This document shows positions 20,620-31,575 of a stretch of 64,000 bases of DNA, piece by piece. The first letter of the stretch is position 1. Each line of letters starts with the position of its first letter. Made by a program: the position numbers and the translations under genes. This DNA comes from an uncultured Hyphomicrobiaceae bacterium (GTDB lineage Bacteria > Pseudomonadota > Alphaproteobacteria > Rhizobiales > CAMYJA01). The stretch is from contig CAMYJA010000003.1 of assembly GCA_947258705.1 (NCBI GenBank), forward strand, positions 1 to 64,000, given 5' to 3'. The notes below the pieces were generated by a model. The model was not told the DNA's origin. It did no database searches and worked only from the letters and a program-made list of their open reading frames with translations.

Positions 20620-21495
20620 ATGTCAGAAAAAGATATCGCTATTCCCGGACCCCTCATGGAAGGCAAGCGCGGTCTGGTCATGGGCGTTGCCAATGACCGG
20701 TCCATTGCGTGGGGCATTGCGCGCGTTCTGGCGGGGCAGGGCGCCAAGCTCGCTTTCACCTATCAGGGGGAATCCTTCGGGCGGCGGGCCATTCCTCTCG
20801 CGGAATCCGTTGGATCGGACATCGTCGTGTCGTGCGATGTGATGGATGTCGAAAGCGTCGATAATGTTTTCGATGAGATCAGGAACAAATGGGGCGGGCT
20901 TGATTTTGTCGTTCATGCCCTTGCCTTTTCGGACAGAACCGAATTGAGCGGGGCCTATGCGGATACGAGCCGGGATAATTTTATCCAGACGATGATTATA
21001 TCGTGCTTTTCTTTCACGGAGGTTGCCAAGCGCGCCGCGGAACTGATGACGGATGGCGGCTCGATGCTGACCCTGACCTATGGCGGCTCCACGGGCGTCG
21101 TGCCTAGCTATAATGTCATGGGTGTCGCGAAGGCTGCCCTCGAGGCGAGCGTTCGCTATCTCGCAACGGATTTCGGCCCGTCTAATATCCGTGTCAATGC
21201 GCTTTCCGCCGGCCCCATGCGCACGCTGGCGGGTGCCGGTGTTTCCGACGCACGGTACATTTTTAATCATCAGGGCGATAACGCCCCATTGCGGCGAACG
21301 CCCACCCTCGACGAAGTCGGCGGTTCGGCTCTTTATCTTCTTTCGGACATGTCAGGTGCCGTAACCGGTGAAGTTCATTTTGTCGATTGCGGCTTCAACA
21401 CGGTTCTCATGCCCAGTCTCGATGCCCTGAAAGATGCCGATGAGGCTCAAAAGGTTGCGGCCCAGGCCAGGCACCGGCCGGATGCGGCGGAATAA
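20620..21495 (+). CDS. fabI: Enoyl-ACP reductase FabI (NADH)
   Basis: Last reductive step of fatty-acid elongation and the target of triclosan. The 291-residue short-chain dehydrogenase has the divergent FabI nucleotide motif GVANDRSIAWGIA. The catalytic Tyr/Lys pair lies in TYGGSTGVVPSYNVMGVAKAAL, and SAGPMRTLAGAGV follows. I start it at ATG 20620 after AGGA at 20611. An upstream TTG at 20608 would add four residues without a ribosome-binding site. It is 83 bp after fabB and probably in the same operon. Confidence 0.96.
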   Translation: MSEKDIAIPGPLMEGKRGLVMGVANDRSIAWGIARVLAGQGAKLAFTYQGESFGRRAIPLAESVGSDIVVSCDVMDVESVDNVFDEIRNKWGGLDFVVHALAFSDRTELSGAYADTSRDNFIQTMIISCFSFTEVAKRAAELMTDGGSMLTLTYGGSTGVVPSYNVMGVAKAALEASVRYLATDFGPSNIRVNALSAGPMRTLAGAGVSDARYIFNHQGDNAPLRRTPTLDEVGGSALYLLSDMSGAVTGEVHFVDCGFNTVLMPSLDALKDADEAQKVAAQARHRPDAAE

Positions 21496-21545
21496 ATCCC
21501 GTTGAAACGCTGGACCTGGTGCCTTTGGGAGAAAATCTACGATAC

Positions 21546-22400
21546 ATGATCGGATTGTTTGATTCTGGCCATGGCGGCCTGACCATATTCAAAGCGCTTT
21601 CGGAGCGCTTTCCCGGGATTCCGTTTGTGTATCTCGGCGATCATTTAAATGCGCCTTATGGCGACCGGCCGTCCGAAGAAGTCGTCGTGCTGACCCGGCT
21701 GGGTGTCGAGGCGCTGTTTGATCGCGGGTGCGGGCTTGTGCTTCTGGCATGCAATACAGCCACCTCGGTGGCCTGCCGTATTCTGCAGCAGGAATGGCTT
21801 CCAAACAGCAAATACAATGATCACAATGTTCTGGGCATCATTGCGCCTACGGTCGAGGCCGCGACGCAGACGCCGTGGTCCGTTACAAGCCCGAGATATC
21901 CGCAAATGTATAATCGGGACCGGATCGCCATTTTTGGGACGACACGAACGATCACCACTGATGTCTATGGCGAGGAAATCCGCAAACGATGCCCGGAGGC
22001 GCAGATTTATCAGATGGCCTGCCCCGATCTGGCGGGTGCTATCGAGGAGGAGCTGGATGAAGAACTCCTCGATCGGCTGGTGAGCGGCTATACGTCCGAA
22101 CTTCTCTCTATGCTTGACAATGCCGCGCCCCATCAGGCGATTTTGGGATGCACCCATTATCCCCTGGTCGAGCATCTTTTCAGGAGGCATTTGCCAATGT
22201 CGACGCGGATATTAAGCCAGCCGAATATCGTGGCCAACAGTCTCGAACATTATCTCAGGCATCATGCGCATTTCGACCCGCGCAATAAAAATGGTGAGGA
22301 GCGTTCAATTCTCCTCACCACCGGTCTCGATACCGAGCCCATGCATGACGCAATGGCGCATTACAGGGCCGGCCTCTGTTACACCCATGTCGTGATTTAA
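21546..22400 (+). CDS. murI: Glutamate racemase
   Basis: Makes D-glutamate for peptidoglycan. Asp/Glu racemase of 284 residues from MIGLFDSGHGGLTIF. The two catalytic cysteines are in LLACNTATSVA and LGCTHYPLVEH, and the GDHLNAPYGDRP loop binds substrate. An earlier GTG at 21519 would add nine residues, but the family start supports the ATG at 21546. It follows fabI by 50 bp and is convergent with pnp. The protein carries a C-terminal extension of about 40 residues beyond the second half of the fold, including an NKNGEERS stretch. Confidence 0.93.
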   Translation: MIGLFDSGHGGLTIFKALSERFPGIPFVYLGDHLNAPYGDRPSEEVVVLTRLGVEALFDRGCGLVLLACNTATSVACRILQQEWLPNSKYNDHNVLGIIAPTVEAATQTPWSVTSPRYPQMYNRDRIAIFGTTRTITTDVYGEEIRKRCPEAQIYQMACPDLAGAIEEELDEELLDRLVSGYTSELLSMLDNAAPHQAILGCTHYPLVEHLFRRHLPMSTRILSQPNIVANSLEHYLRHHAHFDPRNKNGEERSILLTTGLDTEPMHDAMAHYRAGLCYTHVVI

Positions 22401-22401
22401 T

Positions 22402-22428
22402 GCAGGCGCGCAGCTTGTGCGGACCTGC
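22402..22428 (+). terminator. Hairpin after murI, weak terminator candidate
   Basis: GCAGGCGC at 22402-22409 can pair with GCG and CCTGC at 22419-22428. There is no clear T-run afterwards, so termination is uncertain. It lies between convergent murI and pnp. Confidence 0.3.
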
Positions 22429-22457
22429 TCTCACTCTTTGCGTGCCGCAAACAAGGG

Positions 22458-24572
22458 CTAGTCTTCCTTGACCAGTTCCTTTCCGGTTTCCTGATCGACA
22501 ACCTTCATCGACAGACGGACCTTGCCACGGTCGTCTATGCCGATGAGCTTGACGTATACCTCGTCGCCTTCATTGACGACTTCGGAAACCGTCTTCGGGC
22601 GGCCATCGTTCAATTGGGAAATATGGACGAGACCGTCCTTTGGTCCGAAGAAATTAACAAAAGCCCCAAAGTCAACGACTTTGACCACCTTGCCTTTGTA
22701 AATAGTGCCGACTTCCGGCTCGGACGTGATCTGCTTGATCATTTCCATCGCCTTCTCGATGGCGTCCGCCTGTGAGGCAGCGATCTTGATCACGCCTTCA
22801 TCATTGATGTCGACCTTGGCGCCCGACTCTTCGACAATCCCGCGAATAACCGATCCGCCCTGACCGATGACCTCACGGATCTTGTCGGTCGAAATGGTCA
22901 TCGTTTCAATACGAGGTGCATGTTCGCCGACATCCTCGCGAGCGATATCAAGCGCCTTGGACATTTCGCCGAGGATATGCATGCGCCCACCCTTTGCCTG
23001 ATCAAGCGCAATCTGCATGATCTCTTCGGTAATGCCGGTAATCTTGATATCCATCTGCAGGGACGTGATGCCATTTTCGGTACCAGCGACCTTGAAGTCC
23101 ATGTCTCCAAGGTGATCTTCATCGCCGAGGATATCGGACAGAACGGCGTAATCGTCGCCTTCCTTGATAAGGCCCATGGCAATGCCCGCGACCGGCTCGT
23201 TCAGGGGAACGCCGGCATCCATCATCGAAAGCGATGCGCCGCAAACGCTGGCCATCGAGCTTGAACCGTTCGATTCGGTAATTTCCGACACAACACGGAT
23301 CGTGTAGGGGAAATTCTCTTTCTCCGGCAGAACGGGATGCACCGCACGCCAGGCAAGCTTGCCATGGCCGACTTCGCGCCGGCCGGTGAAACCGGTGCGA
23401 CCGACCTCGCCAACGGAATAGGGCGGAAAGTTGTAGTGTAGCATAAAGTGCTGTTTGTAAGTTCCCTCGAGCGCATCGATGAACTGTTCATCCTCGCCGA
23501 TGCCGAGCGTTGTCACAACAAGCGCCTGGGTTTCACCGCGGGTGAAAAGCGCGCTGCCATGAGTTCGCGGCAAGACGCCCACTTCACACTTGATAGGACG
23601 GACCGTCGTCAGATCACGGCCGTCGATGCGCTCCTTGGTCTTGAGAATATTTCCACGCACCACTTCTTTTTCGATCGACTTGAACACATTGCCAAGCTTG
23701 ATCTGATCGTCGGAATCCGCTCCTTCAGGCAGGAGTTTTTCGAACACCTTGTCCTTGACGGTCGATACTTTCTCGAGCCGCGGCAGCTTTTCAGCGATCG
23801 CATAGGCCGCACGAAGGTCGTCCTCGGCGATTTTCCGGACCTCGTCTTTCTCGGCGCTTAAATCTTCTTCGGCGATTTCCCAGGGGTCTTTTGCCGCTTT
23901 CTCCGCGAAGCGAATGATCGCGTCAATGACTTCCTGAAAGGCATTGTGGCCGAACATCACGGCCTTGAGCATGGTTTCTTCGTCCAGTTCCTGGGCTTCT
24001 GATTCGACCATCAGAACCGCGTCGCCGGTGCCGGCAACAACCAGATCCAGGTCCGAGCTGTTGTATTCGTCGATCATGGGATTGAGGACATAATCATTGT
24101 CGATGTAGCCGACACGCGCGGCACCGATCGGGCCCATGAAGGGCAGGCCGGATATTGTCAGAGCTGCCGATGTGGCAATCATCGCAACGATATCGGGATC
24201 GTTTTCCATGTCATGCGACATGACGGTCAGGATTACCTGGGTTTCGTTTTTGAAGCCTTTGACAAACAGGGGGCGGATCGGACGGTCGATAAGCCGGCAT
24301 GTGAGCGTTTCCTTTTCGCCCGGGCGGCCTTCCCGTTTAAAAAATCCACCGGGGATTTTACCGGCCGCATATGTCTTTTCCTGATAATTTACGGTCAGAG
24401 GGAAGAAATCCATGCCGGGTCTGACGCTTCTTTCCGCGACGACCGTTGCGAGCACGCTGGTCTCGCCATATTGAACGATAACTGCGCCATCCGCCTGCCG
24501 TGCAACGCGACCGGTTTCAATTGTCAACGGGCGGCCGCCCCATTCGATCTCTTCTTTTACGATATCAAACAT
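22458..24572 (-). CDS. pnp: Polyribonucleotide nucleotidyltransferase (PNPase)
   Basis: Trimeric 3'-5' phosphorolytic exoribonuclease of the degradosome, 704 residues. Two RNase PH-like domains flank a helical linker; the first has [21 protein letters not shown] and the second has [12 protein letters not shown] and TRSHGSA-type segments. A KH domain ([13 protein letters not shown]) and an S1 domain ([17 protein letters not shown]) form the C-terminus. The ATG at 24572 has GGAA upstream; a TTG at 24584 would add four residues. It follows rpsO by 161 bp containing several small hairpins, resembling the processed rpsO-pnp junction of other bacteria. Confidence 0.98.
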   Translation of the reverse strand: MFDIVKEEIEWGGRPLTIETGRVARQADGAVIVQYGETSVLATVVAERSVRPGMDFFPLTVNYQEKTYAAGKIPGGFFKREGRPGEKETLTCRLIDRPIRPLFVKGFKNETQVILTVMSHDMENDPDIVAMIATSAALTISGLPFMGPIGAARVGYIDNDYVLNPMIDEYNSSDLDLVVAGTGDAVLMVESEAQELDEETMLKAVMFGHNAFQEVIDAIIRFAEKAAKDPWEIAEEDLSAEKDEVRKIAEDDLRAAYAIAEKLPRLEKVSTVKDKVFEKLLPEGADSDDQIKLGNVFKSIEKEVVRGNILKTKERIDGRDLTTVRPIKCEVGVLPRTHGSALFTRGETQALVVTTLGIGEDEQFIDALEGTYKQHFMLHYNFPPYSVGEVGRTGFTGRREVGHGKLAWRAVHPVLPEKENFPYTIRVVSEITESNGSSSMASVCGASLSMMDAGVPLNEPVAGIAMGLIKEGDDYAVLSDILGDEDHLGDMDFKVAGTENGITSLQMDIKITGITEEIMQIALDQAKGGRMHILGEMSKALDIAREDVGEHAPRIETMTISTDKIREVIGQGGSVIRGIVEESGAKVDINDEGVIKIAASQADAIEKAMEMIKQITSEPEVGTIYKGKVVKVVDFGAFVNFFGPKDGLVHISQLNDGRPKTVSEVVNEGDEVYVKLIGIDDRGKVRLSMKVVDQETGKELVKED

Positions 24573-24733
24573 TGGTTTTTCCAATTCATTCTATGCGCCC
24601 TATGCGCAACGTGCTGCCTGGACAACCACCCCATTGTGGTATCAAGCGAACCTCCCCCCGATACACAATCTCGGGCGGAAGAACAGAATGTTACCAGGCA
24701 TTTTGATTGCCGCGTCCTGATAATTGTCAGGCT

Positions 24734-25003
24734 TTAACGGCGTATTCCCAGACTTTTGATAACGCTCTGGTAGCGTCCTTCATCGACATTCTTTACATAG
24801 TCGAGAAGCCGGCGGCGCTGCGATACCATTTTAAGCAAACCGCGCCGCGAGTGATTATCTTTTTTGTGGGTCTTGAAATGTTCGGTGAGATTGGTAATTC
24901 GCTCGGTCAGAATTGCGATTTGCACCTCGGGTGAGCCAGTGTCACCGCTCGTTGTTGCATATTCCTTGATGAGCTCCTGCTTGCGCTCGGGGGTTACCGA
25001 CAT
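24734..25003 (-). CDS. rpsO: 30S ribosomal protein S15
   Basis: Primary 16S rRNA-binding protein of the central domain, 89 residues. It has the family sequence [33 protein letters not shown] and [22 protein letters not shown] codons occur at 25006 and 25003; AAGGAG is better spaced for the second, which also gives the family N-terminus. It lies between truB (48 bp) and pnp, at the end of the nusA-infB transcription unit, as in many proteobacteria. Confidence 0.98.
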   Translation of the reverse strand: MSVTPERKQELIKEYATTSGDTGSPEVQIAILTERITNLTEHFKTHKKDNHSRRGLLKMVSQRRRLLDYVKNVDEGRYQSVIKSLGIRR

Positions 25004-25051
25004 CATGTGCTCCTTCGTTAGCCAATTTCTGATCGTCTGTCCGAATGTTCC

Positions 25052-25972
25052 TCAGGGCAGATTGAAAACTCGTACCGGTCTCAACTCGCCTTTTTGAACA
25101 TCGCCAAGGGCCACGAGATTTCCTCGTGACATGGCATAGACAGACCCTGTAATGATTGGGGCGTCTTTTCCGCGCAGAATGACGGATTGTCCCCGTTTCA
25201 ATCGTGCGGCATCTGCTTCATTCAAAACAAGAGCCGGGATGTCGTCCAGCGCTGCTTCGACAGGCAGAATTAGGTCCATAAGTGCCTCACGACCGGCGGC
25301 ACTATGGCCTATCTCTTCTATTTTATCCAGTGAAATCGTGGCATTTTCCATGAAATGGCCGACACGTGTCCGGCGCAGGTTTCGGATATGTCCCAAGCAT
25401 CCCAATTCGCGGCCCAAATCCCTGGCAATCGCACGTATATATGTGCCTTTTCCGCATGTTGCGGACAGGATGCAATGATCCTCGTCCGGCATGTCGATGA
25501 GGTCGAGGCTGTGGACAGTGACCTGGCGCGGCTCCAGTTCAAAACCCTCGCCCCCGCGGGCGCGCGCATAGGCCCGTTCGCCATCGACCCTGATCGCCGA
25601 ATAGCGCGGCGGAACCTGTTCGATTTCGCCGATGAATAGCTTCATTGCCTCGCGAATTTCATCGCGGGTAGGGCGTTTGTCGCTCTCTCGGGTGGTTTTT
25701 CCCTCAGCATCATCGGTGTCGGTCTCGATGCCCCAGCGGACCTCGAACTGATAGGCCTTGAGACCATCGAAAATGAAAGGAACGGTTTTCGTGGCCTCGC
25801 CAAAAGCGAGCGGCAGAACTCCGGTCGCCAATGGATCGAGGGTTCCCGCGTGGCCGGCCTTTCGCGCATCCAAAATCCGTTTAACAATATTCAGAGCCTT
25901 GTTCGAGGTCATGCCCTTGGGTTTGTCGAGAATGATCCAGCCGTTGACCTGACGTCCTTTGCGTCGTCCCAT
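25052..25972 (-). CDS. truB: tRNA pseudouridine(55) synthase TruB
   Basis: Makes pseudouridine 55 in the T-loop of tRNAs. The protein has about 306 residues, with the catalytic Asp46 in HAGTLDPLATGVLP. Other motifs are WIILDKPKGMTS at the N-terminus, a PPRYSAIRVDGERAYARAR segment and CGKGTYIRAIARDLG. The ATG at 25972 fits the family; a TTG at 25984 would add four residues. It lies 50 bp after rbfA in the nusA operon. A C-terminal PUA-like tail (VYAMSRGNLVALGDVQKG) is present. Confidence 0.97.
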   Translation of the reverse strand: MGRRKGRQVNGWIILDKPKGMTSNKALNIVKRILDARKAGHAGTLDPLATGVLPLAFGEATKTVPFIFDGLKAYQFEVRWGIETDTDDAEGKTTRESDKRPTRDEIREAMKLFIGEIEQVPPRYSAIRVDGERAYARARGGEGFELEPRQVTVHSLDLIDMPDEDHCILSATCGKGTYIRAIARDLGRELGCLGHIRNLRRTRVGHFMENATISLDKIEEIGHSAAGREALMDLILPVEAALDDIPALVLNEADAARLKRGQSVILRGKDAPIITGSVYAMSRGNLVALGDVQKGELRPVRVFNLP

Positions 25973-26022
25973 ATTTCGTTCCAAGAGTTCGGATTAACGG
26001 CGCGTGGCCGCCCTTTGCCGAT

Positions 26023-26430
26023 CTAGTCCTCATCCCTCTTTTCGAGGTCGCGGGCCACATGGGGCGAATGCAGGACATTGTCGATCCGGGAGAAATTGTC
26101 GAATGAGGTGTCGAGTTCAAAATTCAATACGGGCGTGTATTTTATGTCGACAAGGCGCGATACCTGGCCGCGCAGGTATTTCCTGTTCTCGTTCAGCGCA
26201 TCGACGACTTCCTCCTGGTTTTTGCCGCCCAAAGGCAAAACAAAAGAAGTAACATTGCGCAGATCGGGGCTGATCCTCACCTCTGAAATAGTAATCATCA
26301 TGCCTTCGAGCCGGCTGTCCGCAATGTGATCGCGGACTAATATGTCAGAGAGCGCCTTGCGGATAAGCTCGCCCATTCGCAATTGGCGCTGCGTGCGCCC
26401 GCGGCCGCGGCCTGAACTTTTTACGGACAT
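26023..26430 (-). CDS. rbfA: 30S ribosome-binding factor RbfA
   Basis: Cold-shock and assembly factor that helps mature the 5' end of 16S rRNA. The 135-residue KH-fold protein has the conserved QRQLRMGELIRKALSDIL start, ITISEVRISPDLRNVTSFV and RKYLRGQVSRLVDIKYTPVL motifs. The basic N-terminal leader (SSGRGRGR) is short. It lies 54 bp after infB and 50 bp before truB. Confidence 0.97.
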   Translation of the reverse strand: MSVKSSGRGRGRTQRQLRMGELIRKALSDILVRDHIADSRLEGMMITISEVRISPDLRNVTSFVLPLGGKNQEEVVDALNENRKYLRGQVSRLVDIKYTPVLNFELDTSFDNFSRIDNVLHSPHVARDLEKRDED

Positions 26431-26484
26431 GATGAAACTCCCGATGTTCGAGAATGGTGCAGGATTACCGCCTTATCCCGGCGA

Positions 26485-29100
26485 CTAAAGACTGCGTTCG
26501 ATCTCTTCAACGTGGAAACATTCGATGATGTCGCCCTCACGAAGGTCATGGTAGTTCTCAAATCCCATGCCGCATTCCTGACCGGACTGAACTTCGCTCA
26601 CCTCATCCTTGAAGCGTTTCAATGTGGACAGTTTGCCCTCATGGATGACAACATCGTCGCGAATAAGACGGACGCTTGCGCCGCGCTCGACCTTACCTTC
26701 CGTGACGAGGCAGCCTGCGATCTTGCCGACCTTGGAAATATTGAACACTTCCAGAATTCTGGCGTTGCCGAGGAATTTCTCTTTCAGTTCCGGCGCCAGC
26801 ATGCCGGACATGGCGGCTTTCACGTCGTCGACGAGGTCGTAGATGATCGAATAATATCGTATTTCTATGCCTTCGGCTGCGGCTGCTTCACGTGCCTGGC
26901 TGTTCGCGCGTACGTTAAAGCCGATAATGACGGCGTTTGACGCGGTGCTGAGAGTGACATCGGATTCGGTAATACCGCCAACGCCAGCGTGGACGATACG
27001 GGCGCCGACCTCATCATTGCCGAGCTTTTCAAGCGCCGCGTTGATGGCTTCGACGGAGCCCTGTACATCGCCTTTGACAAGGAGCGGAAATTCCTGCTTT
27101 CCCTCCTCCTGTAGCTGGGACATCATCTGTTCCAGCGTACGGGCGGAACCGGTGCCGGCTGCCATAATATCCCGGCGCTTGCGGACACGGTATTCGGTAA
27201 TCTCGCGCGCTCTCGCCTCGCTATCGACGACGGCAAAATGGTCGCCTGCTTCCGGCGCCGTGTTGAAGCCGAGGATTTCCACCGGAACAGACGGTCCGGC
27301 TTCCTTGATGTGATCGCCATGATCGTTGATGAGTGCGCGCACTTTGCCCCAGGCGCGGCCTGCAACGGCAATCTGACCAACCTTCAACGTTCCCCTTTGC
27401 ATGAGGACGGTACCGACCGGCCCACGGCCACGTTCGAGTTTTGCTTCAATCACAACGCCTTCCGCCAGACGGTTGGGGTTGGCCTTGAGTTCGAGAATTT
27501 CGGCCTGCATCGCGATGGCCTCCAGGAGATCATCGAGCCCCTTACCCTTGAGTGCGGACACTTCAACATCCTGGACGTCGCCCGACATGCTCTCGACGAC
27601 AATTTCGTGCTGGAGAAGATCGGTTCGTACCCGGTTCGGGTCGGCCTCGGGCTTGTCCATCTTGTTGATGGCAACGATGATCGGGACCTCGGCGGCCAAG
27701 GCGTGGTTGATGGCCTCAACGGTTTGCGGCATGACGCCATCATCGGCTGCGACCACGAGAACGACTATATCGGTTGCTTTGGCGCCGCGTGCGCGCATGG
27801 CCGTGAATGCGGCATGGCCCGGCGTATCGATGAAGGTAAGTTTGCTGCCGTCGGGCGCCTTGACCTGGTAGGCGCCTATATGCTGGGTGATGCCTCCGGC
27901 TTCTCCCGAAACCACATTCGTCTTTCTGACGGCGTCGAGCAGTGAGGTCTTGCCATGATCGACATGGCCCATGATTGTCACCACCGGGGCGCGCGGACGC
28001 AAATCCTCTTCGGCATCGACGTCGCCGACAAGACCTTCCTCGACATCGGCCTCGGAAACGCGCTTGACCGTGTGACCGAACTCTTCGGCGATCAGTTCCG
28101 CCGTATCCGCGTCGATCACATCGTTGATCTTGTGCATTTCGCCTTCCTTCATCAAATATTTGATGATGTCGACCGCACGTTCGGCCATGCGGTTGGCGAG
28201 TTCCTGAATGGTGATCGCTTCAGGCACCACGATTTCACGCGCTATTTTTTCCCGTGCCTGGAGTACGCCGGCATTCTTGGCTTTTTCGCGCTCGCGTTTG
28301 CGGCGAAGGGATGCGAGCGAACGCTCCCTCTGGCTTTCATCGAGCGCGTTGGCAATGGTCAGGCGCCCCTTGTGGCGCCGTTGTCCGGAGCGCTTGGAGA
28401 CGGGTTTTTCCTCGCGCGTCTTTTTCGGCCGCTCGGCGGGCTTTCGCGCTTCGCGCTGATCCGACACATCCGGCGTTGCGACCGGTACGGGTGGGACATC
28501 CGCTTTCGCTCTGGCTGCAATCCCGCCCGCCGCCGCATCTCCCGAACCTTCGGAAAGGCGGCCTGCTGCATCCGCTTTATCCTGGCCGCGACCCTCTGCG
28601 GGCGACGCGTCCGCGTCATCTGCCGGCGCTTCAGCGGCCGTTTCAGCTTTTAGTTTTTCCTCGGCCTCGCGGCGCAGTCGTTCCTCTTCAGCCTGTTTGG
28701 CGCGCTCGACCTCACGCTCCGCCTCGCGCTTCAACTCTTCCTCGGCACGCGCCTTCTCTTCGACGTCACGAATACGTGCGGCGGCCAGTGCACGAAGGCG
28801 CGCATCCTTTTCGCTATCGGAAAGCGAGCCATCCTTGGCCGCGGGTGCGTTCGATCCGGCTTTGCTCTGCGGCGCCGATGCAGCGGGCACGGCTTTTTTG
28901 TCTTCCACCGCGGGAGTTTCGCTTGCGCCGGGATTTACAATTGTGCGCCTTTTCTTTTTCTCGACCAGAACGGATTTCGAGCGGCCACGACTGAAATTCT
29001 GGCGCACATGGCCAGCGTCGACAGTCCGCTTCAGGCTCAACGTCATTGTCTTGCCGGATTCGGTCGACTTTTCATCATCAGTATCTTTGGTATCGCTCAT
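26485..29100 (-). CDS. infB: Translation initiation factor IF-2
   Basis: GTPase that delivers fMet-tRNA to the 30S subunit, 871 residues. A charged N-terminal region of about 350 residues, rich in Ala, Glu, Arg and Lys and probably coiled coil between residues 110 and 160, precedes the IF2_N domain ([23 protein letters not shown]). The G domain follows, with [30 protein letters not shown] and [10 protein letters not shown]. Two EF-Tu-like barrels and the fMet-tRNA-binding C-terminus complete it. It starts 24 bp after the YlxR gene. Confidence 0.98.
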   Translation of the reverse strand: MSDTKDTDDEKSTESGKTMTLSLKRTVDAGHVRQNFSRGRSKSVLVEKKKRRTIVNPGASETPAVEDKKAVPAASAPQSKAGSNAPAAKDGSLSDSEKDARLRALAAARIRDVEEKARAEEELKREAEREVERAKQAEEERLRREAEEKLKAETAAEAPADDADASPAEGRGQDKADAAGRLSEGSGDAAAGGIAARAKADVPPVPVATPDVSDQREARKPAERPKKTREEKPVSKRSGQRRHKGRLTIANALDESQRERSLASLRRKREREKAKNAGVLQAREKIAREIVVPEAITIQELANRMAERAVDIIKYLMKEGEMHKINDVIDADTAELIAEEFGHTVKRVSEADVEEGLVGDVDAEEDLRPRAPVVTIMGHVDHGKTSLLDAVRKTNVVSGEAGGITQHIGAYQVKAPDGSKLTFIDTPGHAAFTAMRARGAKATDIVVLVVAADDGVMPQTVEAINHALAAEVPIIVAINKMDKPEADPNRVRTDLLQHEIVVESMSGDVQDVEVSALKGKGLDDLLEAIAMQAEILELKANPNRLAEGVVIEAKLERGRGPVGTVLMQRGTLKVGQIAVAGRAWGKVRALINDHGDHIKEAGPSVPVEILGFNTAPEAGDHFAVVDSEARAREITEYRVRKRRDIMAAGTGSARTLEQMMSQLQEEGKQEFPLLVKGDVQGSVEAINAALEKLGNDEVGARIVHAGVGGITESDVTLSTASNAVIIGFNVRANSQAREAAAAEGIEIRYYSIIYDLVDDVKAAMSGMLAPELKEKFLGNARILEVFNISKVGKIAGCLVTEGKVERGASVRLIRDDVVIHEGKLSTLKRFKDEVSEVQSGQECGMGFENYHDLREGDIIECFHVEEIERSL

Positions 29101-29124
29101 ACTTCTTCCGTTTCAACTTCGGGC

Positions 29125-29778
29125 TTATGCAACTTCCGATAATTCTGATTTTCCGCGAAAGCTGATCAATTTCGACAGCTCATTCAGAAATCCGAAACCA
29201 GCACCACCCTGCACTATTGCAGCATGTACCACGTTTTCCCGGCCAATGGCCAAACTCAATTCGCTTATGCTCAATATTTCGGAAGGTCCATTATAAGTAC
29301 CTTCCGGCGCATTGGCATGTTTTGTCGCCTTTTTGAAGAGAGCGTCAAGCTTTCTCTTGCCGTCGGCGGCGCCGTCCCGGGCATGCAACAGAGCTGCAAC
29401 ATCGCCTTTGCCGAGGATTTTCGAGATCTTTACGAAACCTGTCGCGACCAATCCGGCCTTGTTGGCCAGAGAGAGACGCTCCAATACCCGCTTTAAAAGC
29501 AAATCATCGAGCCTGTCGGCAAGGGCGGGATCGACCTTGACCTTCTTTTTCAGAGCCCGTGCGAAAACGCCCGACTTGGCCGCCCTGTCCACGATATCTC
29601 TCCGGCAGGTGACCCAGATGCCGCGCCCTGGGAGTACGGCCTTCAAATCCGGAACGATGGTGTTGTCCGGAGATTCGACAAAGCGTATCAGCCGGTCGAC
29701 AGAGAGCATATCACGCGTGACAGCGCATAGCCTCTGACGCTGTTCGTCGATGTGTTTTCTGCTCTCGTTCTTCGCCAT
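29125..29778 (-). CDS. RNA-binding protein, YlxR (DUF448) plus L7Ae-like domain
   Basis: Alphaproteobacterial version of YlxR, 217 residues. The N-terminal YlxR domain has RLCAVTRDMLSVDRLIRFV and PGRGIWVTCRRDIVDRA. An L7Ae-like domain follows at about residues 100-150 (SLANKAGLVATGFVKISKIL and the DGAADGKRKLDALF segment). YlxR proteins bind RNA and sit between nusA and infB. I chose the ATG at 29778; the listed alternative six residues upstream begins with a less likely codon. It lies 30 bp after nusA. The precise role is unknown. Confidence 0.9.
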   Translation of the reverse strand: MAKNESRKHIDEQRQRLCAVTRDMLSVDRLIRFVESPDNTIVPDLKAVLPGRGIWVTCRRDIVDRAAKSGVFARALKKKVKVDPALADRLDDLLLKRVLERLSLANKAGLVATGFVKISKILGKGDVAALLHARDGAADGKRKLDALFKKATKHANAPEGTYNGPSEILSISELSLAIGRENVVHAAIVQGGAGFGFLNELSKLISFRGKSELSEVA

Positions 29779-29808
29779 GGCTCGTATGTTTTCCAATCGG
29801 TCACAGGA

Positions 29809-31506
29809 TCAGGCTTTGCCGGTCGCGGCTGCGCCCGCAGCCTCGGGCGCCGATTCTGTTCCGTCGCTCTGTTGCTCATCGCCTGCATTGCCTTCATCAG
29901 ATTCTGCTTCGGCCGCTTCCTCTTCTTCCGCCGTTGCGCCGGTGACGTCCTCGATGGAAAGCCAGCCAGCCGCAACGCGTGCCGACATGATCATTTCCTC
30001 AGCCTCTTCGCGTGAGATTTTATGGCCGTCCAGAATGCCCTCGTGCCGCACCGACTCGCCATCCTTGCGCTCATACCAGCCGAGCAAATCATCGGTTGCG
30101 CATTCAGCAAGGTCTTCGATGGATTTAATGTCATTTTCACCAAAAACAACCAATATCTGGGACGTCACGCTTGGAATCATCGCCAATTCATCCACAACGC
30201 CGAGTTCCTTGCGCTTTTTCTGAAGCTTCGCCTCGCGCTGTTCGATGAAGTCTTTCGCGCGCGCCTGAATTTCCTGTGCGGTGTCGGTATCGAAACCTTC
30301 GATGGCAGCGACTTCCTCAACTTCGACATAGGCGACTTCTTCCACCGTGCGGAATCCTTCCGAGGCCAGCAATTGGGCAATGACCTCGTCGACATCAAAG
30401 CTTTCCATGAAGGTCTGGGACCGCTCCGTGAATTCTTTTTGACGCCGCTCCGATTCATCGGCCTCGGTCAGGATGTCGATGTCCCAGCCCGTCAGTTGCG
30501 ATGCCAGCCGAACATTCTGGCCACGCCTTCCGATCGCGAGACTGAGCTGATCGTCAGGCACCACGACTTCGATCCTTTCGGCATCTTCATCGAGCACCAC
30601 TTTGACCACTTCCGCAGGCGCCAGCGCATTGACGATGAATGTCGCCGCATCCGGGGACCACTGGATAATGTCTATTTTCTCGCCCTGGAGCTCGTTGACC
30701 ACCGCCTGAACGCGCTGGCCGCGCATGCCGACACAGGCGCCGACCGGGTCGATAGCGGTATCGTTCGAGATGACCGCAATTTTTGCGCGGCTGCCGGGAT
30801 CCCGTGCGACAGACTTGATCTCGACTATGCCGTCATAAATCTCCGGGACCTCGGCCTTGAACAACAGTGCCATGAATTCCGGCTTCGTCCGGGAAAGAAA
30901 TATCTGGGGGCCGCGCTGCTCCTGACGCACATCGAAAATGAGTGCGCGGATGCGGTCGCCATAACGGAAACTTTCGCGCGGGAGTTTTTCCTCGCGCCTG
31001 ACGATGGCCTCGCCGCGGCCGAGATCGACAATGACATGGCCGTGCTCTTCGCGTTTTACCGTGCCGTTGATAATCTCGCCGGTACGGTCCTTGTATTCCT
31101 CAAACTGACGCTCGCGCTCGGCTTCACGCACTTTTTGTACAATGACCTGCTTAGCGTTTTGCGCCGCTACCCGGCCAAAATCGAGTGGCGGCAGCTCTTC
31201 GTTGAGCACATCGCCGATGGCGGCATTTTTGTCGCGGCCCTTGGCGTCTTCGAGAGTTATCTGGGTTGCTTCATTCTCGACGGCGTCGACCACTTCGAGA
31301 ACACGCATCAGACGGATCTCTCCGGTCTTGGGATCGATTTCGGCATGGATATCGTTTTCGGATCCATATCTGGATTTTGCCGCTTTCTGAACGGCGTCTT
31401 CCATGGCCTGGATCACGATTTCGCGGTCGATGGACTTTTCACGCGCAACTGCGTCTGCGATCTGCAGAAGTTCAAGTCTATTCGCGCTTACCCCAACTTC
31501 ACTCAT
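29809..31506 (-). CDS. nusA: Transcription termination/antitermination protein NusA
   Basis: RNA polymerase-associated elongation factor of 565 residues. The N-terminal polymerase-binding domain (residues 1-130) is followed by S1 (INGTVKREEHGHVIVDLG) and two KH domains (VGACVGMRGQRVQAVVNEL, LAIGRRGQNVRLASQLTGW). Helix-hairpin-helix repeats follow, and the last 50 residues are acidic and Ala/Glu-rich. It starts 69 bp after rimP. A 608-codon reading on the opposite strand is a codon-bias shadow. Confidence 0.98.
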   Translation of the reverse strand: MSEVGVSANRLELLQIADAVAREKSIDREIVIQAMEDAVQKAAKSRYGSENDIHAEIDPKTGEIRLMRVLEVVDAVENEATQITLEDAKGRDKNAAIGDVLNEELPPLDFGRVAAQNAKQVIVQKVREAERERQFEEYKDRTGEIINGTVKREEHGHVIVDLGRGEAIVRREEKLPRESFRYGDRIRALIFDVRQEQRGPQIFLSRTKPEFMALLFKAEVPEIYDGIVEIKSVARDPGSRAKIAVISNDTAIDPVGACVGMRGQRVQAVVNELQGEKIDIIQWSPDAATFIVNALAPAEVVKVVLDEDAERIEVVVPDDQLSLAIGRRGQNVRLASQLTGWDIDILTEADESERRQKEFTERSQTFMESFDVDEVIAQLLASEGFRTVEEVAYVEVEEVAAIEGFDTDTAQEIQARAKDFIEQREAKLQKKRKELGVVDELAMIPSVTSQILVVFGENDIKSIEDLAECATDDLLGWYERKDGESVRHEGILDGHKISREEAEEMIMSARVAAGWLSIEDVTGATAEEEEAAEAESDEGNAGDEQQSDGTESAPEAAGAAATGKA

Positions 31507-31575
31507 CGACGGTCTCCATTTTCAATAATCATCATTTCCTCAATTCTAACCAGGCGTTCAAATTCAAACTTCCGG

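Noticed and set aside
28254-28994. A 246-codon frame opposite the infB N-terminal region
   Set aside because: Arg/Pro-rich, low-complexity shadow of the Ala/Glu/Arg-rich IF-2 leader.
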